Positions 1 through 11,474 of a DNA stretch of 64,000 nucleotides are shown in pieces. Positions within the stretch are counted from its first letter, which is position 1. Each line of letters starts with the position of its first letter. Origin of the DNA: Pomphorhynchus laevis (Eukaryota; Acanthocephala; Palaeacanthocephala; Echinorhynchida; Pomphorhynchidae); assembly GCA_012934845.2 (NCBI GenBank), contig WNNJ02000457.1:1-64000 (forward strand), in the 5' to 3' direction. A program made the translations under genes and the position numbers. The notes beneath the pieces were generated by a model. That model was not told the DNA's origin and made no database searches. It saw nothing but the letters and a program-made list of their open reading frames with translations.

Positions 1-47
<47 letters not shown>
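1..47. repeat. (TA)n microsatellite
   Basis: Near-perfect TA dinucleotide run at the window edge, abutting a MITE-like element whose target duplication is TA. Confidence 0.95.
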
Positions 48-49
<2 letters not shown>

Positions 50-381
50 ACTGGACTTCGATCATCAGCTCCATCAGTCTAATGTATCACTCCGAGACGT
101 TCCTAACCACCCAGCAGTCATCGTCAGTCGGATGAGGTGGTAAGGGTACGTTTCGACTGCTTTTGTGAACACTATAAACACACCAGCAATTACTCACGAT
201 GCTATACGAAACTCAGGTGCAGAAAGCGTATTTTACTGTCTTGTTGCGTGTGTTGACCTTCTAGGTATTCTTAAGATAAGGCACAAATGCGTATCCGTTG
301 GTTACGAGGGCACTGAATTTCTCGGAGTAGGTCTCAGAGTGATATATTAGACTGATGGAGCTAATGATCGAAGTTCAGTTA
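48..381. mobile_element. MITE-like element, ~50-bp terminal inverted repeats, TA target duplication
   Basis: The left end (from 50, ACTGGACTTCGATCATC...) and the reverse complement of the right end (to 379) match for about 50 bp with a few differences. TA lies immediately outside both ends (48-49 and 380-381). A 330-bp length, long inverted ends and a TA duplication fit a non-autonomous Tc1/mariner-type element. The interior has no credible coding sequence; a 61-codon open frame inside it is fortuitous. Confidence 0.75.
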
Positions 382-420
382 TTTAGCAGTACATAAGGAT
401 TTAAAATCAATCGTAGCCAG

Positions 421-516
421 TTTTGGCTCCTGGACCACAGTTTCAAGCGATTTTTCGCACTACCACTATATATAGTATTAGTGCGAAAGATCACTGGAGA
501 CTGCGGTCCCAAACCC
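421..516. repeat. Imperfect palindrome (foldback element or RNA hairpin)
   Basis: Two ~40-nt arms fold about 470/471. TTTTTCGCACTA pairs with TAGTGCGAAAG, and GGACCACAGTTTC pairs with GAGACTGCGGTCC. The arms have diverged at scattered sites. It sits 40 bp beyond the MITE and may be a second small foldback element. Confidence 0.6.
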
Positions 517-1084
517 AAGCTGTCTACTATTGAATATATACAAACTGCATATATATGCTGTTTATACCTTTTCTCCCTGCCAGTACCGATGTTATTACAG
601 CTATTACCTCCTTATCTTTTCTTTTTTATTCGTATGTGAAAATTAATTTGTAAAGATGAAACAAATGAAGGTATCATACATACATAGAAATCCGAATATG
701 AACATTTGTATTTTCATTATAAACAAAAAAATCATTTTTAATATTTAAAAGAAAATGGCGCCTGTTTGGTGAAATAAAACAACAATATAATCAGAAACAT
801 TTTACATAGACGATTCTTGTGAATTTTCCTCTCAATTTTTACCAGGAAAATCAAACTGATTATAATTAATGCGCATGCATACAATGTATTTATATAAATA
901 AAGTATATTTATATAATTTTTTATATTTATAATATAATATATTCATAATGATATTTCTTTTTCAAAACATAACATACAGCAGGAATTCAAGCCTTTCAAA
1001 TATACATACTGTTTATGGTTTCTTCCATAAATTTTATCTTTTATAGTTACAAATTATCATTACAAATCACAGTTTATCAACATC
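517..1084. other. AT-rich spacer
   Basis: No exon-like frame or recognisable repeat seen here. Confidence 0.5.
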
Positions 1085-3995
1085 CTAGCGAAGGAACTGA
1101 TGATTGTCAGTATCCTTTGGGATCTTCGCCGGTATGTTGATCTTTTCTTGGGAAGGTTCTTCTTTTAGCTCGCAGTGTCAATGACACACACTTAGCTATC
1201 GTTGTTGATATTTTGCAACGAATATTGGTTATGCAATCTAAATACGATGTTTTTCTTTTCAGTGACATTATGGTTGCGATCTTTCTAAATACAGTGTCGG
1301 CTGCTTTCCCAATGCCACCAGTTGTCGAGATTATTTTCGGATGAAAGGACGCGTTTCCTACTTTAGTGATTCTCTCAGTGTATTTATTAATTTTGCTCGA
1401 TTCGTGGTATTGAAATGGATCTGACATACGATCGTGAGTATAAGACGGAGCCAAAGTATTGTATATGCATACGTCCATGTAGGACGGGTCCGTAATATGT
1501 CCAAACAATCCTGTACATTTGATATCCGAGCGTGCATCTCTATCTCGTGTGGTTGTTGTATTTTCTAAGATGACATTAGCGGAAATCGGCGTGAGTTGTG
1601 GTTCTAATTGAACATCATGACATGTTTCCCGTAGCATGTTCCCCATCTCAATTGTCACTGCATTGTGTCATATAAAAGTATGGCCTGCTGATTTGCACGA
1701 AAGTGCATGTGGGATATCGAAATATTGACCACAATTGCATTTGAAAGGTTCGGATTGATTTTTCCAGTTGTATCTGACAACAAGTGCATATCTGAATTCG
1801 TTCGAGTTCAGAAATAATTTATTGTCTAAGTTTCTTGGGTCAAGCCAAGCTAAAGAACCGATCCTACTTGCGTTTTCGGTGATCGTCAAAAGTTCGTCGG
1901 ATTCGGATTTCAAATCAACTCTTGTCTGGTGGAGCCTGTTTTGTTTATCGGCTTTAATTTCCTGACGTATGCGATCCTGCATTTTTGCGGCTTCCATGCC
2001 TATGATTTCCTGCATTGCAGGCTCGCTAACTGAGAGTATATAATTGTATTCTTGTGCAGCACCTTGACAAGGGTCTATTATGTTCAGTCCTACGTGTTTT
2101 CTTGGCATTGAGATTATTTTTTCAATATGTTCACTTACAACTTGATAATGCATCATATCAGGCAGTGTGCGGTTGAAAAGTAGCTCGCGTAGAAGCTCAT
2201 ACCAGGAGTCCAGTGTCTTACAAGTTGTTTTATATACGTGAGCTTATATTGTAGCGTTTTGACAAAGTGTAAGTACGACGCAAATGCTTCGTGATTTGTG
2301 ATTTCATGTAGTCGTGAGTGTTCATTGCATTTTATCAAGATCGCCTCTTCGCATTTTATCTTCATGTATTCCTTTGATCCGATGAAACTTCACAAATAAT
2401 TCACACCATCTGATTTGATTGTGATGCCTTTCAGTTTCGTCGCAGAAATTTCATCCATTCTCGATTCGTTTTTAATAAGGAGTATGCATTTGAAGGGGTT
2501 AATATAAAAGCCGAATTTAGCACCAATTCGAATTATCTCTTTCCATGTCGCTTCGATATCAGTTATCGTTCCTACACAGGCACAGTCGTCCGCGTACCAA
2601 CTATTTTTGGATTGTCCCCTTGGAAACGTTGTGTAGTCTCGTAATTAGTGGCAGGATGGCTAAGGCGAAGGCGACCATTGATAGCGGGTCACCCTGGATT
2701 AATCTCTAATCAGATCTTAGCGTTTATCCACCAACTAATAGTTCGTTGGGTTTTCCGTAGGTGTTCAGTAAGATTTTCTCCATCGCGACCATATATATTT
2801 TATGTTTGCCAACGTCAACTTTCTGTTTATGTTATTAAATGCGTTTCTAGCCTCGATCAAAAAGATATTCATGTCATCACGCTGCATGGATGCTTTTCGG
2901 ATCGAGTGCACTACAATTTCTGTCCCGCATTTCTGACCGGCGCATAATTGAGTGTTCCCGCACACTACAAATAGATCGCCGGAGATCTGTGTGAGAATTA
3001 AGTGTCCAATTATTCTCCGAAGGGCTTAACCTTTGTCAATCGATATGACTCCAGGCATCTTATCTAACGGAATCAGACGACATGCTGTGTATGCTCTCAA
3101 TCTGCGAGGGTCGACTTCTTCAGTGACGATTTTGATTGTGAAGTCGCGTATTAATTTAGTTAATTCCTCAGATTCCTTCCCGTGTGCTGGTAAGAACTTG
3201 TGCCAGGCATTCATTTCAACTCCGGAAGGACCTGCCGATCCGCTCATTTGTCTCGATGTTGCTGTTATATCTTGGGGTTGGAGGGAATAGAATCTTACGT
3301 CATGATGTTCCTTGGCGCCATGTAGGATACTCTTCAATACGTATGCAGGATCTGCTGGTGCAGCGCTTGGGTGCAGCTTGTGGATAATATTTATTACGGA
3401 TCTCTCTTTGAGCATCGTGACAATCGAAAGAAATACGCCGTGCGGTCCGACTAGATATCTTGAGGCTGTTGCGATTCGCCCATTTTTCACGAAACTTGTG
3501 ATTCTTTTGGTGGTAGCAATTTTCTTTTGGTTTTTAATAGTATCTAGCGAGGCCAATTTCATTGCCTGAATGTATCGTGCATCATTCATAAGCTCTTCAC
3601 GTCGATTCATCTCCCACACTTTAATTATCCTCTCAAATGATTTTCTAACGAGGCTTATTTTCTAATTTCAATTCTCTGTAGGATGAGTGACAGTCACCTG
3701 TTGCAAGGGATCGTAGTCTGGCTTGTCGCTGTTGAAGTCTTTGAAGCATGCCGCTATCATATCTAAGAATTCTTCGCTAGCGTTGCAGCCGGGCAGGTCT
3801 AATGAATTCGGTATCCAGTGTATCACTTTCTTAAATGCTTCTTTGGGATAAAAGGCCTTTTGGTGAGTGTCAGGGTGCTGAGCCATTGAATCATGATGTG
3901 GGGTCTCGTTGCCACCGTGGTCCTGCGCCACGAGTGTAGCTTGATTTGTAGGGCCATTTTTGACAGAATTTATTATTGGATGGCTTCCCATGAAC
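1085..3995 (-). pseudogene. Decayed RLE-type LINE (same family as the copy at 39669-43080)
   Basis: Reading right to left, successive minus-strand segments match the intact 988-aa protein in order. They are the pre-RT segment (3991-3668, 'VIHWIPNSLDLPGC'), the RT N-terminal part (3619-3026, 'GPSGVEMNAWHKFL'), the RT core (2965-2765, 'IEARNAFNNINRKL'), the region after the thumb (2365-1668, with a CNCG...ALSC zinc-binding motif) and the restriction-like endonuclease end (1658-1107, 'FQYHESSKINKYTERI'). Several frameshifts and stops separate them, and the Cys-rich N-terminus of the intact copy is not visible. An old, inactive insertion. Confidence 0.85.
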
Positions 3996-4062
3996 CATTT
4001 GGTTTAATATTTTTTATAATATAATAATATAACTTGATTGTGAGCTAAATTTCTTCTGGTTG

Positions 4063-4229
4063 TTGCACGACATTATCCTCAGCACCAATGTACGGAGAAA
4101 GCAGATAACAAGGGTCGAAACGTGAAATGTAGGTTTGGATCAGCAGCTGATGAGACCAACCCATATTGATTAGTATCGTCCTGCTGTATCAAAAATAAGA
4201 TCAATACCTGTGAGGATAATATCGTGCCA
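4063..4229 (+). mobile_element. SINE body copy with hammerhead-like core and inverted ends
   Basis: Positions 4081-4228 match the body of the SINE at 4412-4626. This copy lacks the tRNA-like head; its left edge (GCACGACATTATCCTCA, 4065-4081) is the inverse of its own right edge (TGAGGATAATATCGTGC, 4211-4227). It contains CAGCAG (4141), CTGATGA (4147), GACC (4154), then GTC followed by CTGCTG (4178-4186). The inverted left edge may come from 5' inversion during insertion. Confidence 0.65.
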
Positions 4230-4411
4230 CAATTGGAAAATTTTCAGCTCACAGATGCAATCAAGTACAATTAAAAACATTCATTGAAAGTGGCAGCATG
4301 AAAAACGGGTGATCCGACTAGCGGATTACACACATAAGGTAGGTTTCTAATATATTGTTAGAATACGATCCCCTACAAAAAGTAATATACAGAAATGTAT
4401 ATTTACACCAC

Positions 4412-4626
4412 TGGAGCAGCCAGCCTAGTGGATGTAACGTTGTATCGTGATACAGACGTCCGGAGTTCAAATCCGATCAGCATCAGTGTACGGAGAAAGC
4501 AGGTAACAAGGGTCGAAAGGTGAAATGTAGGTCTGAGTCAGCAGCTAATGAGACCCACCCAGACTGAATAGTAGCGTCCTGCTGTATGAAAAATAGGAAC
4601 AATACATGTGAGGATAATGTCGTGCC
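4412..4626 (+). mobile_element. tRNA-derived SINE
   Basis: The head resembles a tRNA with an internal pol III promoter. An A-box-like stretch lies around 4423-4438 (CCTAGTGGATGTAACG), and a clear B-box-like GGAGTTCAAATCC at 4462-4474. The body that follows is shared with 4081-4228. It carries CAGCAG, CTAATGA, GACC, then GTC and CTGCTG (4539-4584), the pieces expected around a hammerhead core, plus GGTCGAAA at 4511-4518. Both boundaries are approximate; no target duplication was identified. Confidence 0.7.
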
Positions 4627-5104
4627 AAAACCAGAATAATATATTTATTATATAATATAAATATTATATTAATAATATAAATATAAATGCCGGATAGATT
4701 GAGTAAACGTCAAACATTTTTAATCGATATTAAAAATCCTATTATTAGACTGATCTTCTCAATTATGATCTGCCAATGTTGAAGTCAAAGTTTAACATTA
4801 ACATTTTTGACGATTTAGTGATTAGTAGTGATGGTCTAAGAGTTCTCGAAATACTAAAAATTTCGTGAAGAATAAAGGTTCTGATAATATCCATTATTAA
4901 TCACACCTAGTAGATCATATCCAGCTGATTTTTGCTGTATTAAACGTGATTAATATATATCTCAAATATACGTAAATCAGTTCAAGTAACTGAGTTTACG
5001 TAATATAATTAAATAATATATAATAATTAAATAAATAATTATAAATAATTTGATAATTTTATCTAAGATTTTATATAATCTAAGATTTTATAACTTATAA
5101 AATA
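4627..5104. other. AT-rich spacer
   Basis: Low-complexity AT stretches between the SINE and the first PLE remnant; no gene seen. Confidence 0.5.
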
Positions 5105-5815
5105 AACTAACTCCTCTACCCAACATAGCAGCGGAGCCAAACACATGCTAATGATGTATTTCCTCTGAAATAACTATCTAGTATCTTATTCTAATACAAA
5201 GTATATTATTTATTATCCATCCATAAAAATTTGCCACTTAAGAGTTTAAATTTATTCTTTATATTATTGTGTTGATTTATATATTTTACTATTTTCTGCT
5301 TGATGTTATTTTTATAGTAACCTAGTTTAAAATATGTATCTATTAAATTATTTTAATGATTTTGAAGAAAGCCAATATCATTACATATTGTTGCAATTCT
5401 TAAAATTTCATTATTTAATGTATTATATTTTATATTATATGGTATGTATGAATGCTCATGCAAAAATATGTTTCTTGTAAACTTAAATATGTCATCTTTA
5501 CGATATAAATTAATAGTAGTTTTAGTTAATGTCAAGTTAATGTTTATATCTATATATACACCTTCTTAATCATCAATATTGGTTTTGTTAAGAATAAGGC
5601 TTTCTGGATAAATTTGTTCGCCTATTGAATAAAAATTGTTTGATTTAAATATACAAATAACATCAATATATCGAAACATATATTTCATTTCTTGATATAA
5701 TTTAGATTTAATTTTTAAACAGTTATGAACAAATTCATATTCTATAATGCTTAAAAATAAGTCAGCTATAATTGGTCTATAATTACCTCCAATTAAAAAC
5801 CTTTATTGTGTATAA
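5105..5815 (-). mobile_element. Penelope-like element, 3' part (RT C-terminus plus terminal region)
   Basis: Reading right to left, a Y-I-D-containing RT segment is followed by the thumb stretch 'TTINLYRKDDIFKFTRNIF' (5535-5353). Next come the conserved tail and the terminal block ACCCAACATAGCAGCGG near 5119. The same order recurs at about ten places in the window. It is 5'-truncated and no longer codes. Confidence 0.8.
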
Positions 5816-6172
5816 TGTATATATTTATTTATAGATGTTATTTAAATGTTCATATCTAGATATATACCTTTTTCTTAAGAATGAGGCTACCTGGATAAAT
5901 TTGTTCGCTTATTGAATAAAAATTGCTAGTATTTAATACACATATATCATCAATATATCGAAACATATATTTCATATCTTTATTAATTTAGATTTATTTT
6001 CTAAACAGTTATGAACAAATTTATATTCTATAAAGCTTAAAAACAAGTCAGCTATAATAGTCAGCTACTATTACCTCTCATTTGTCTAAATATAGATGTC
6101 CCTATCTTTAAAGTAAAAAAATTATTGATGGATTTGTTCGCTTATTGAATAAAAATTATTAGAGTAATTATA
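5816..6172 (-). mobile_element. Penelope-like element, RT fragments
   Basis: A second, more decayed run of the same PLE RT region, including the antisense of a Y-I-D-D-like motif near 5950 and the segment matching 'VHNC' near 6010. A short third piece lies around 6125-6165. Confidence 0.65.
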
Positions 6173-6177
6173 AAAAT

Positions 6178-6213
6178 CATATATGTACAAACATATATGT
6201 TTGTACATATATG
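6178..6213. repeat. Perfect 36-bp palindrome
   Basis: Centred between 6195 and 6196; both 18-bp arms are exact complements built on CATATATGTACAAACATA. It is an AT-rich cruciform-type sequence with no gene attached. Confidence 0.9.
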
Positions 6214-6299
6214 TTTATATATATGTTTCCAAACATATATTTATATCTTTTTATTATTTAGATTTATTTTTCATAATATCATCAAGTTACTTTGAAACT

Positions 6300-6466
6300 A
6301 AATTTTTAGTTTCAAAGTATTTATATTCAAGACAATTTTTTAAACATTTTTTATATTTTTATAATAATATAAAAACATTATAGTTAATATTATAATTATT
6401 TATGTAGAGATGATTTATTGGCCTATTTGTCTCGAGACATTGGCCTAAACTAAATAGAAACACCAA
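6300..6466. repeat. Direct repeat, left copy (~166 bp)
   Basis: Nearly identical to 7099-7266. Both contain the palindrome TGTCTCGAGACA inside TTGGCC-flanked sequence. The two copies bracket the RLE LINE fragment at 6470-7085. Confidence 0.85.
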
Positions 6467-6469
6467 GTT

Positions 6470-7085
6470 TTTCCCTCTTCAAAATAGCATCCTCCGTTCC
6501 AGAATTTTCCTACTTAGGTTAACTTTCCGTGTCAGAATTCTCTTCAAAAGAATTTGAAATAACACAGTGGTTTTTTTCAAAGGATCATTTCGATCTGTTC
6601 TTGTTTTATAAAAGTCATAAAACCACGTTGTAATCAGACAAGGAAATTCCTTGCTCGCAGCACAAATCGGTAATTTAAAAAATTTAGGCCTCATTGAATT
6701 ATTTCATCGTACACAAGTGAACATTTTTCCAAATTTATCTATATCGGGGATCCTGGATTGCGTGATGCTCGTACGTTCGAGGGTTGAAACTCTGTTACAA
6801 TTTGAAACTTGTTGTTGCCATAATTGCCGGATTCCTGATTGCATTGAGTTTTGCGGAGGCAGTTTGGAGCTGAGCAATTGAGGGATGGTTTATTCGCTCT
6901 TGCTAAACGACACCTCATGCATTTAACAGCGACGCTGTTGCACGAGCAACACTTTTGTCTCGAAGAGGAGATGCCTCGTGGAATAACTGTTCGTCGGCCA
7001 GAGTCCTCTTATCCCTGGATGATTTTGCGGTGTATAAAGAGGCTGTGTTGAGTTTGTAATTAGTGCAATTTAGTGTTTCTAATTC
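6470..7085 (-). pseudogene. RLE LINE fragment: Cys-rich N-terminus and pre-RT segment
   Basis: The minus strand reads the family's Cys-rich start: 'CCSCNSVAVKCMRCRLA' followed by 'NCSAPNC', from about 6960 down. It then reads 'PKFFKLPICAASKEF' (near 6690), matching 'PNLFRLPRCAESKRF' of the intact copy. The fragment stops before the RT core. Frames are interrupted. Confidence 0.8.
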
Positions 7086-7098
7086 AGTGTTTAAGCTG

Positions 7099-7266
7099 TT
7101 AAATTTTTAGTTTCAAAGTATTTATATTCAAGACAATTTTTTAAACATTTTTTATATTTTTATAATAATATAAAAACATTATAGTTAATATTATAATTAT
7201 TTATGTAGAGTTGATTCATTGGCCTATGTCTCGAGACATTGGCCTATACTAAATAGAAACACCAAA
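7099..7266. repeat. Direct repeat, right copy (~166 bp)
   Basis: Partner of 6300-6466. Only a few base differences are visible, one of them a short deletion next to the CTCGAG palindrome. Confidence 0.85.
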
Positions 7267-7640
7267 TATACATTAAAAAGAGAAAATACAAAATTTCTTC
7301 GTCATGACTAAGAACTCCGTAGTTTGTCAATCTCCGTCAAACTCATCTTTGAAAAATGGGGTCAGTCAAACAAGTGAAACAAGGAATTACATGATTGGAG
7401 GCAATACATACAGATGCATGTTGATGTGCAGGTATTATTATTAATACACAAGACAACATGTTCGTAACCAATTTATTTATTTTTTATAAAATATATACAC
7501 AAGACAAAGCCCTTAGGCTGTTTAGTCCGCTCACATAGAAAGATAGACAAATAAAAACAAAAAAGAGAAAAAAACGAGGTTAAATTGTTGAAATTATTGT
7601 TGATCTGACGGGTATGCCATTCGGATAGATTCCTGATCAG
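7267..7640. other. Spacer
   Basis: No exon, RNA gene or repeat recognised. Confidence 0.4.
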
Positions 7641-8330
7641 GATGTCGTATTCATTCTAATAATTTTCGTTTGAATATATCAATGTCATGGATAGATATTA
7701 AAAAGTCCGGTAATATGTTCCACACGCTAACAGCTCGATGCGAAAGACGATATATTCGAGGGTACCTTCCATGATATTGAGTTTTAAGATGCAAACTATG
7801 TCCTTGATGACAGGCACGATGATTCACACAATTTATTGGGTATCCGTCATAACCTTTAACGATCTTATACAAGGCTACCAAATCTAAATACATTAAACGT
7901 AACCAGATATAACACATGCCTAGCGTTCTTAGTCTCTCCGCATAAGGAAACTATGCAACTCCTTTACATAATCGAGACCGTCGCCTTAATATATTATCAA
8001 GTGAATTGATTTCATCTTTGGTGCACGGAAATGATGATTGAATGCTTTAATCAATGTGAGGACGAACCAATGTGTTGTACAGTAGCTTAAAACATTCTAC
8101 TGGCAAATATTTGAAGCTATTCAATAAGTAAAGAACACTTCGCCCTTTCGAACATATTTTGTCTGTGTTCATACGGGTCTTGAGAGTAGACTGAACAATT
8201 GTGCCAAGGTCATGTGTGTGATTCGCTCTAGATACAATGTTATTGCCTAATATGTAATCAGCATGTATGTCACTCCGATCAAAACGTAAATGGACACATT
8301 TATCTACATTTATTATCACTCATATTTATT
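7641..8330 (-). pseudogene. APE-type LINE fragment, RT thumb and C-terminus
   Basis: Minus-strand segments read 'VDKCVHLRFDRSD' and 'LYLLNSFKYLPVECFKLLYN' (8319-8047), then 'LDLVALYKIVKGYDGYP' and 'RLSHRAVSVWNILPDFL' (7917-7651). This order is typical of the post-YADD part of CR1/Jockey-type RTs ending in R..VWN.LP. It is broken between the two segments and has no 5' part. Confidence 0.75.
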
Positions 8331-8334
8331 ATTA

Positions 8335-8890
8335 CGGTATGTGGGATCCGGATAGAGCAAAATTTATCATGGTACCCATGAAGAGAGAATGTCCAAGTAA
8401 GAGGGCGTTTTTGCGTCCGTGGATTCCGTTATTTAATTAGAATGAATGCAGGTGTCAGGTATATGTCTGGGTCAAGTAAACATCATACTTCAAGTTTTTT
8501 GAGATGATGGAACAATTTAGATTTTCGAGGAAGATAGAGAAGATTACAAAGAAATACAGAACAAAGTTGAAGTTTGGAAATCGCGGCTACAGCAGTAGAA
8601 GATTTAGGAGAGACACATATAGCGCGCTTAACAAATCTTTATTAGCACCTGTCGATTTGGGCGAAGTTAGAGGGATATAAATCTTCCCAGAATACATGTA
8701 ATCCATATTGAATTATAGGAAGAAGCGTGGTACGGAAGTAGAGAATGGCAGCTTCGAATGAGAGTGAACCAATGTTGGAAGCATGATAGGTTGCGATTGT
8801 AACTTTAGATGCTTTGAATTCAAGATGAAGTTGAAATGACCATCTGGATAAAATCAGAATACCTAAATAGGTGTAGTTCCTACAGAATTA
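8335..8890 (-). pseudogene. Second LINE fragment (different family), RT thumb region
   Basis: The minus strand reads 'NYTYLGILILSRWSFQLHL' from about 8880 and then 'LSFEAAILYFRTTLLPIIQ' and 'YGLHVFWEDLYPSNFAQID'. This is a YLG-type RT thumb and connection, but unlike that of the neighbouring fragment. A few stops interrupt it. Only this internal piece survives. Confidence 0.6.
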
Positions 8891-8924
8891 TATAGGATGA
8901 TTATAAAGTAATAGCTGACTGAAC

Positions 8925-9690
8925 AGAGAATAGGGCCTCCCTTCCACTGATTTATCTTTGTCAGATAAATCAGTGGAAGCTGTAGACAAGTACTGAGAGC
9001 TTCAGCTCGAGCAGTTACCGAAGCGAAGAAGGCGGCTTGTGAGAAGTTTGGAGAGCACTCAGAACTTTATTATAGATCAGCTTCGAAGATGTTCTGGAGG
9101 ACGATCAGAAATCCTTGTGTTGGAAAGCAGAAAACTCCTGAAACTGTCTATGACAAGACAGGATCTATGCTGACTGACATTGAAGTGGTTGTTGGAAAGA
9201 ACATTTTAAGAGTCTCCTTAATCCGATGAATATGTATTCTCTAGTTGAAGTTGAGCCTTTTGAACCAGCGGAAGAGCTTATCTCTTTGAAAGAGGTCATT
9301 GCTGTTGTTAAAAACTTCGTAACGGCAAGTCTTCTGGAGTAGACGAGATTCGACCTGAACCTTTAAAGGCTCTCGACGTTGTTGGCATGAAGTGGCTAAC
9401 ACGTATCTTTAACGCTGCAGTAAAGTCGGGCAAAGTTCTTAGTGAGTGTCGAACTGAGGTGGTGGTACCGATCTTTAAGAAATGTGACCGAAGAGTTTGT
9501 TCTAATTATCGGGGCATCACTCTTTTTAGCCAAACTGTTTGCTAGGATTCTTGAGTTAAGAATACGGCCTATAGTTGAGGGACAGTTGCAAGAGGAACAA
9601 TGCGGCTTTCGTCCAGGTGATGGAACTACGGATCAGCACTTTACTCTCTCAACTATCCTCGAACAGTCATAGGAGTTAGTTCAACCGGGA
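8925..9690 (+). pseudogene. LINE fragment, same family as 21330-24360
   Basis: Nucleotide-level match to about 22500-23240 of the longer copy, including 'QLRRCSGGRSEILVLESRK' and the RT motif 'CGFRPGDGTTDQHFTLSTI' (9600-9656). It ends abruptly near 9690, where an oppositely oriented CR1-like fragment begins. Confidence 0.8.
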
Positions 9691-10345
9691 CAAATACTGA
9701 ACCTTGAGGTACTTCACAAGAGAGATAAGATAACGGAGAACACATTGAAGTAGAATGGACGAAAAATGATCTATCGAAGAGATACGAAGAGAACCAAGCC
9801 AAGGTGGACGAAGAGAAGCCATAATGATAGCGAAGAAGAAAATGAAGGATTTTGTGATCGACAATGTCGAATGCAGATAAAAGATCGAGCGATATTACCA
9901 CACTACACAGTCCTTTGTCACGAGCGGAGAGCAGATCAGAAAATACTTTATGACATGCTAGTTCGGTGGAATGATTGAAGCGGAATTAAAAAGAAGGGTA
10001 GAGCTGCGATGAAGAGATATACTTGCTGATCTGATCTATGACAACGTGTTCAAGAATTTTAGATAAGGTTGGAAAAAATGATATTGGGGGATAAGATGAA
10101 TGAATAGACGGGTCAAGAGAGATCTTTTTAAGTAGAAGATGAACGATGGCCGCTTTCCAAAGAACAGGAAATATTCTATTCCGGATTGACGAGTTAAAGA
10201 GGCTGGCAAGGAAAGGTGTGATGTCTGTTGACAACAATTTGATAATTTGAGTAGGAATGGGACTGGGAGGGGGACATACAGGTTGACGAAATAAGAAAGC
10301 AAGATACCTAATCTTCAGATACCGCAAGTAGGTAAAAGAGCTCAT
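9691..10345 (-). pseudogene. CR1/L2-like LINE fragment, RT fingers and palm
   Basis: The minus strand reads 'LFNSSIRNRIFPVLWKAAI' and 'SYPPISFFPTLSKILEHVV' (10345-9986). It then reads 'VISLDLLSAFDIVDHKILH' and 'EVPQGSV' (9901-9700), the RT blocks before the YADD box. It is truncated at both ends. Confidence 0.75.
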
Positions 10346-10382
10346 GGATACGAAAAGATAATGTAAAATATCTATTTAATAT

Positions 10383-11068
10383 AAATATTTAACTTCTTTC
10401 AGGTAAAAGAAATTAAATTGTTTAATTTAATTAGTTTAAATTAATGAACAACGTCTTCAATGTGTTTTAAATATGGAACACTAGATTTTAAAATTCGTTT
10501 ATCAGATATACCTGACGATGCGTTATCGTTTATCGCTTTTTATTGAACACAAAAAAGACAGAAACTTCAGGTAATATTCAGGAATACAAAATAATTACAT
10601 ATATTCTTTTAAAATTATTATTTATTTTAAATTTCAATTTTAAATTTTAACTATCAAACTATTATATATAGTTTGATATTTTATAAACTATTAATAAAAT
10701 GATGAGCTTTTAGTTGCTTAATATTTTTAGAAATGTTTCGAATTTATTTTTATATTAATGATAATCATCTCACCACTATTAATAATTTTTATATTAAAAA
10801 TATAAAAATTATATTTTTAATAATATATATTAAAAATTATAAATATATAATATTTATATATATTATATATATTCTAAAACTTATTTTCATAAATAAGTTA
10901 ATAAATGTATTATTCTTTTATAAATGTGTTATAAAAAAATTTAAAAAAAATTTAATTAAAAAAATATTTTCAAATAATTATTTATATATTTTAGTTTATA
11001 ATTGTTTATTAATACACTATTATTCTATTTTGCATTTATAATCTCATCGCAAATTATTCTGTATATTT
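10383..11068. repeat. 686-bp repeat, copy 1
   Basis: Same length and, by eye, the same sequence as 25118-25803. It contains TCAGGTA (10400) and its inverse TACCTGA (10509), and GTTTAAATTAATGAACAACG, which also occurs near 21006 and 25817. A 102-codon open frame (10733-11041) is AT-driven (Ile, Asn, Tyr, Lys) and present in both copies; I do not regard it as a gene. Confidence 0.9.
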
Positions 11069-11474
11069 GTATATATTAGTATCTTTGCTGATGTTCCAAT
11101 TGTCAATTTAAAGATTAAAAGAGATTAGAAGTTTTTCCTTTTTAAAGGATTGGGAATTTAAAGATAAAAAATTTTTTAGTCAATCAAAACTTTATTGCAT
11201 CTTGTAAAAATGATGTTCATTTCATCATCTTTGTAATGTTCCGATTGTCAATCCATTTTTCAAGATCAAAACTTTATTGAATCTTGTATAAAAGTGATGA
11301 AAGTTTAGATAATTTTGTATTTATCAAAACTTGGTGATTATTTGAAAAAAAATTTATCGAAAAGAATCAATATATCTTACAATCTATTTTTAGAAATGAA
11401 ATAATAAATAAAATAATCATTTTACATCGTTATCCATCGCTCTGTGTCATATAGAGAGATGCCTATTTTCATTG

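Noticed and set aside
6183-6383. 66-codon plus-strand frame
   Set aside because: It runs through a perfect palindrome and AT-rich repeat; low-complexity translation.
10733-11041. 102-codon open frame, present twice (also 25468-25776)
   Set aside because: Composition is almost only Ile, Asn, Tyr, Lys, Leu and Phe, as expected of AT-rich DNA. Identity in both copies reflects the repeat, not selection.
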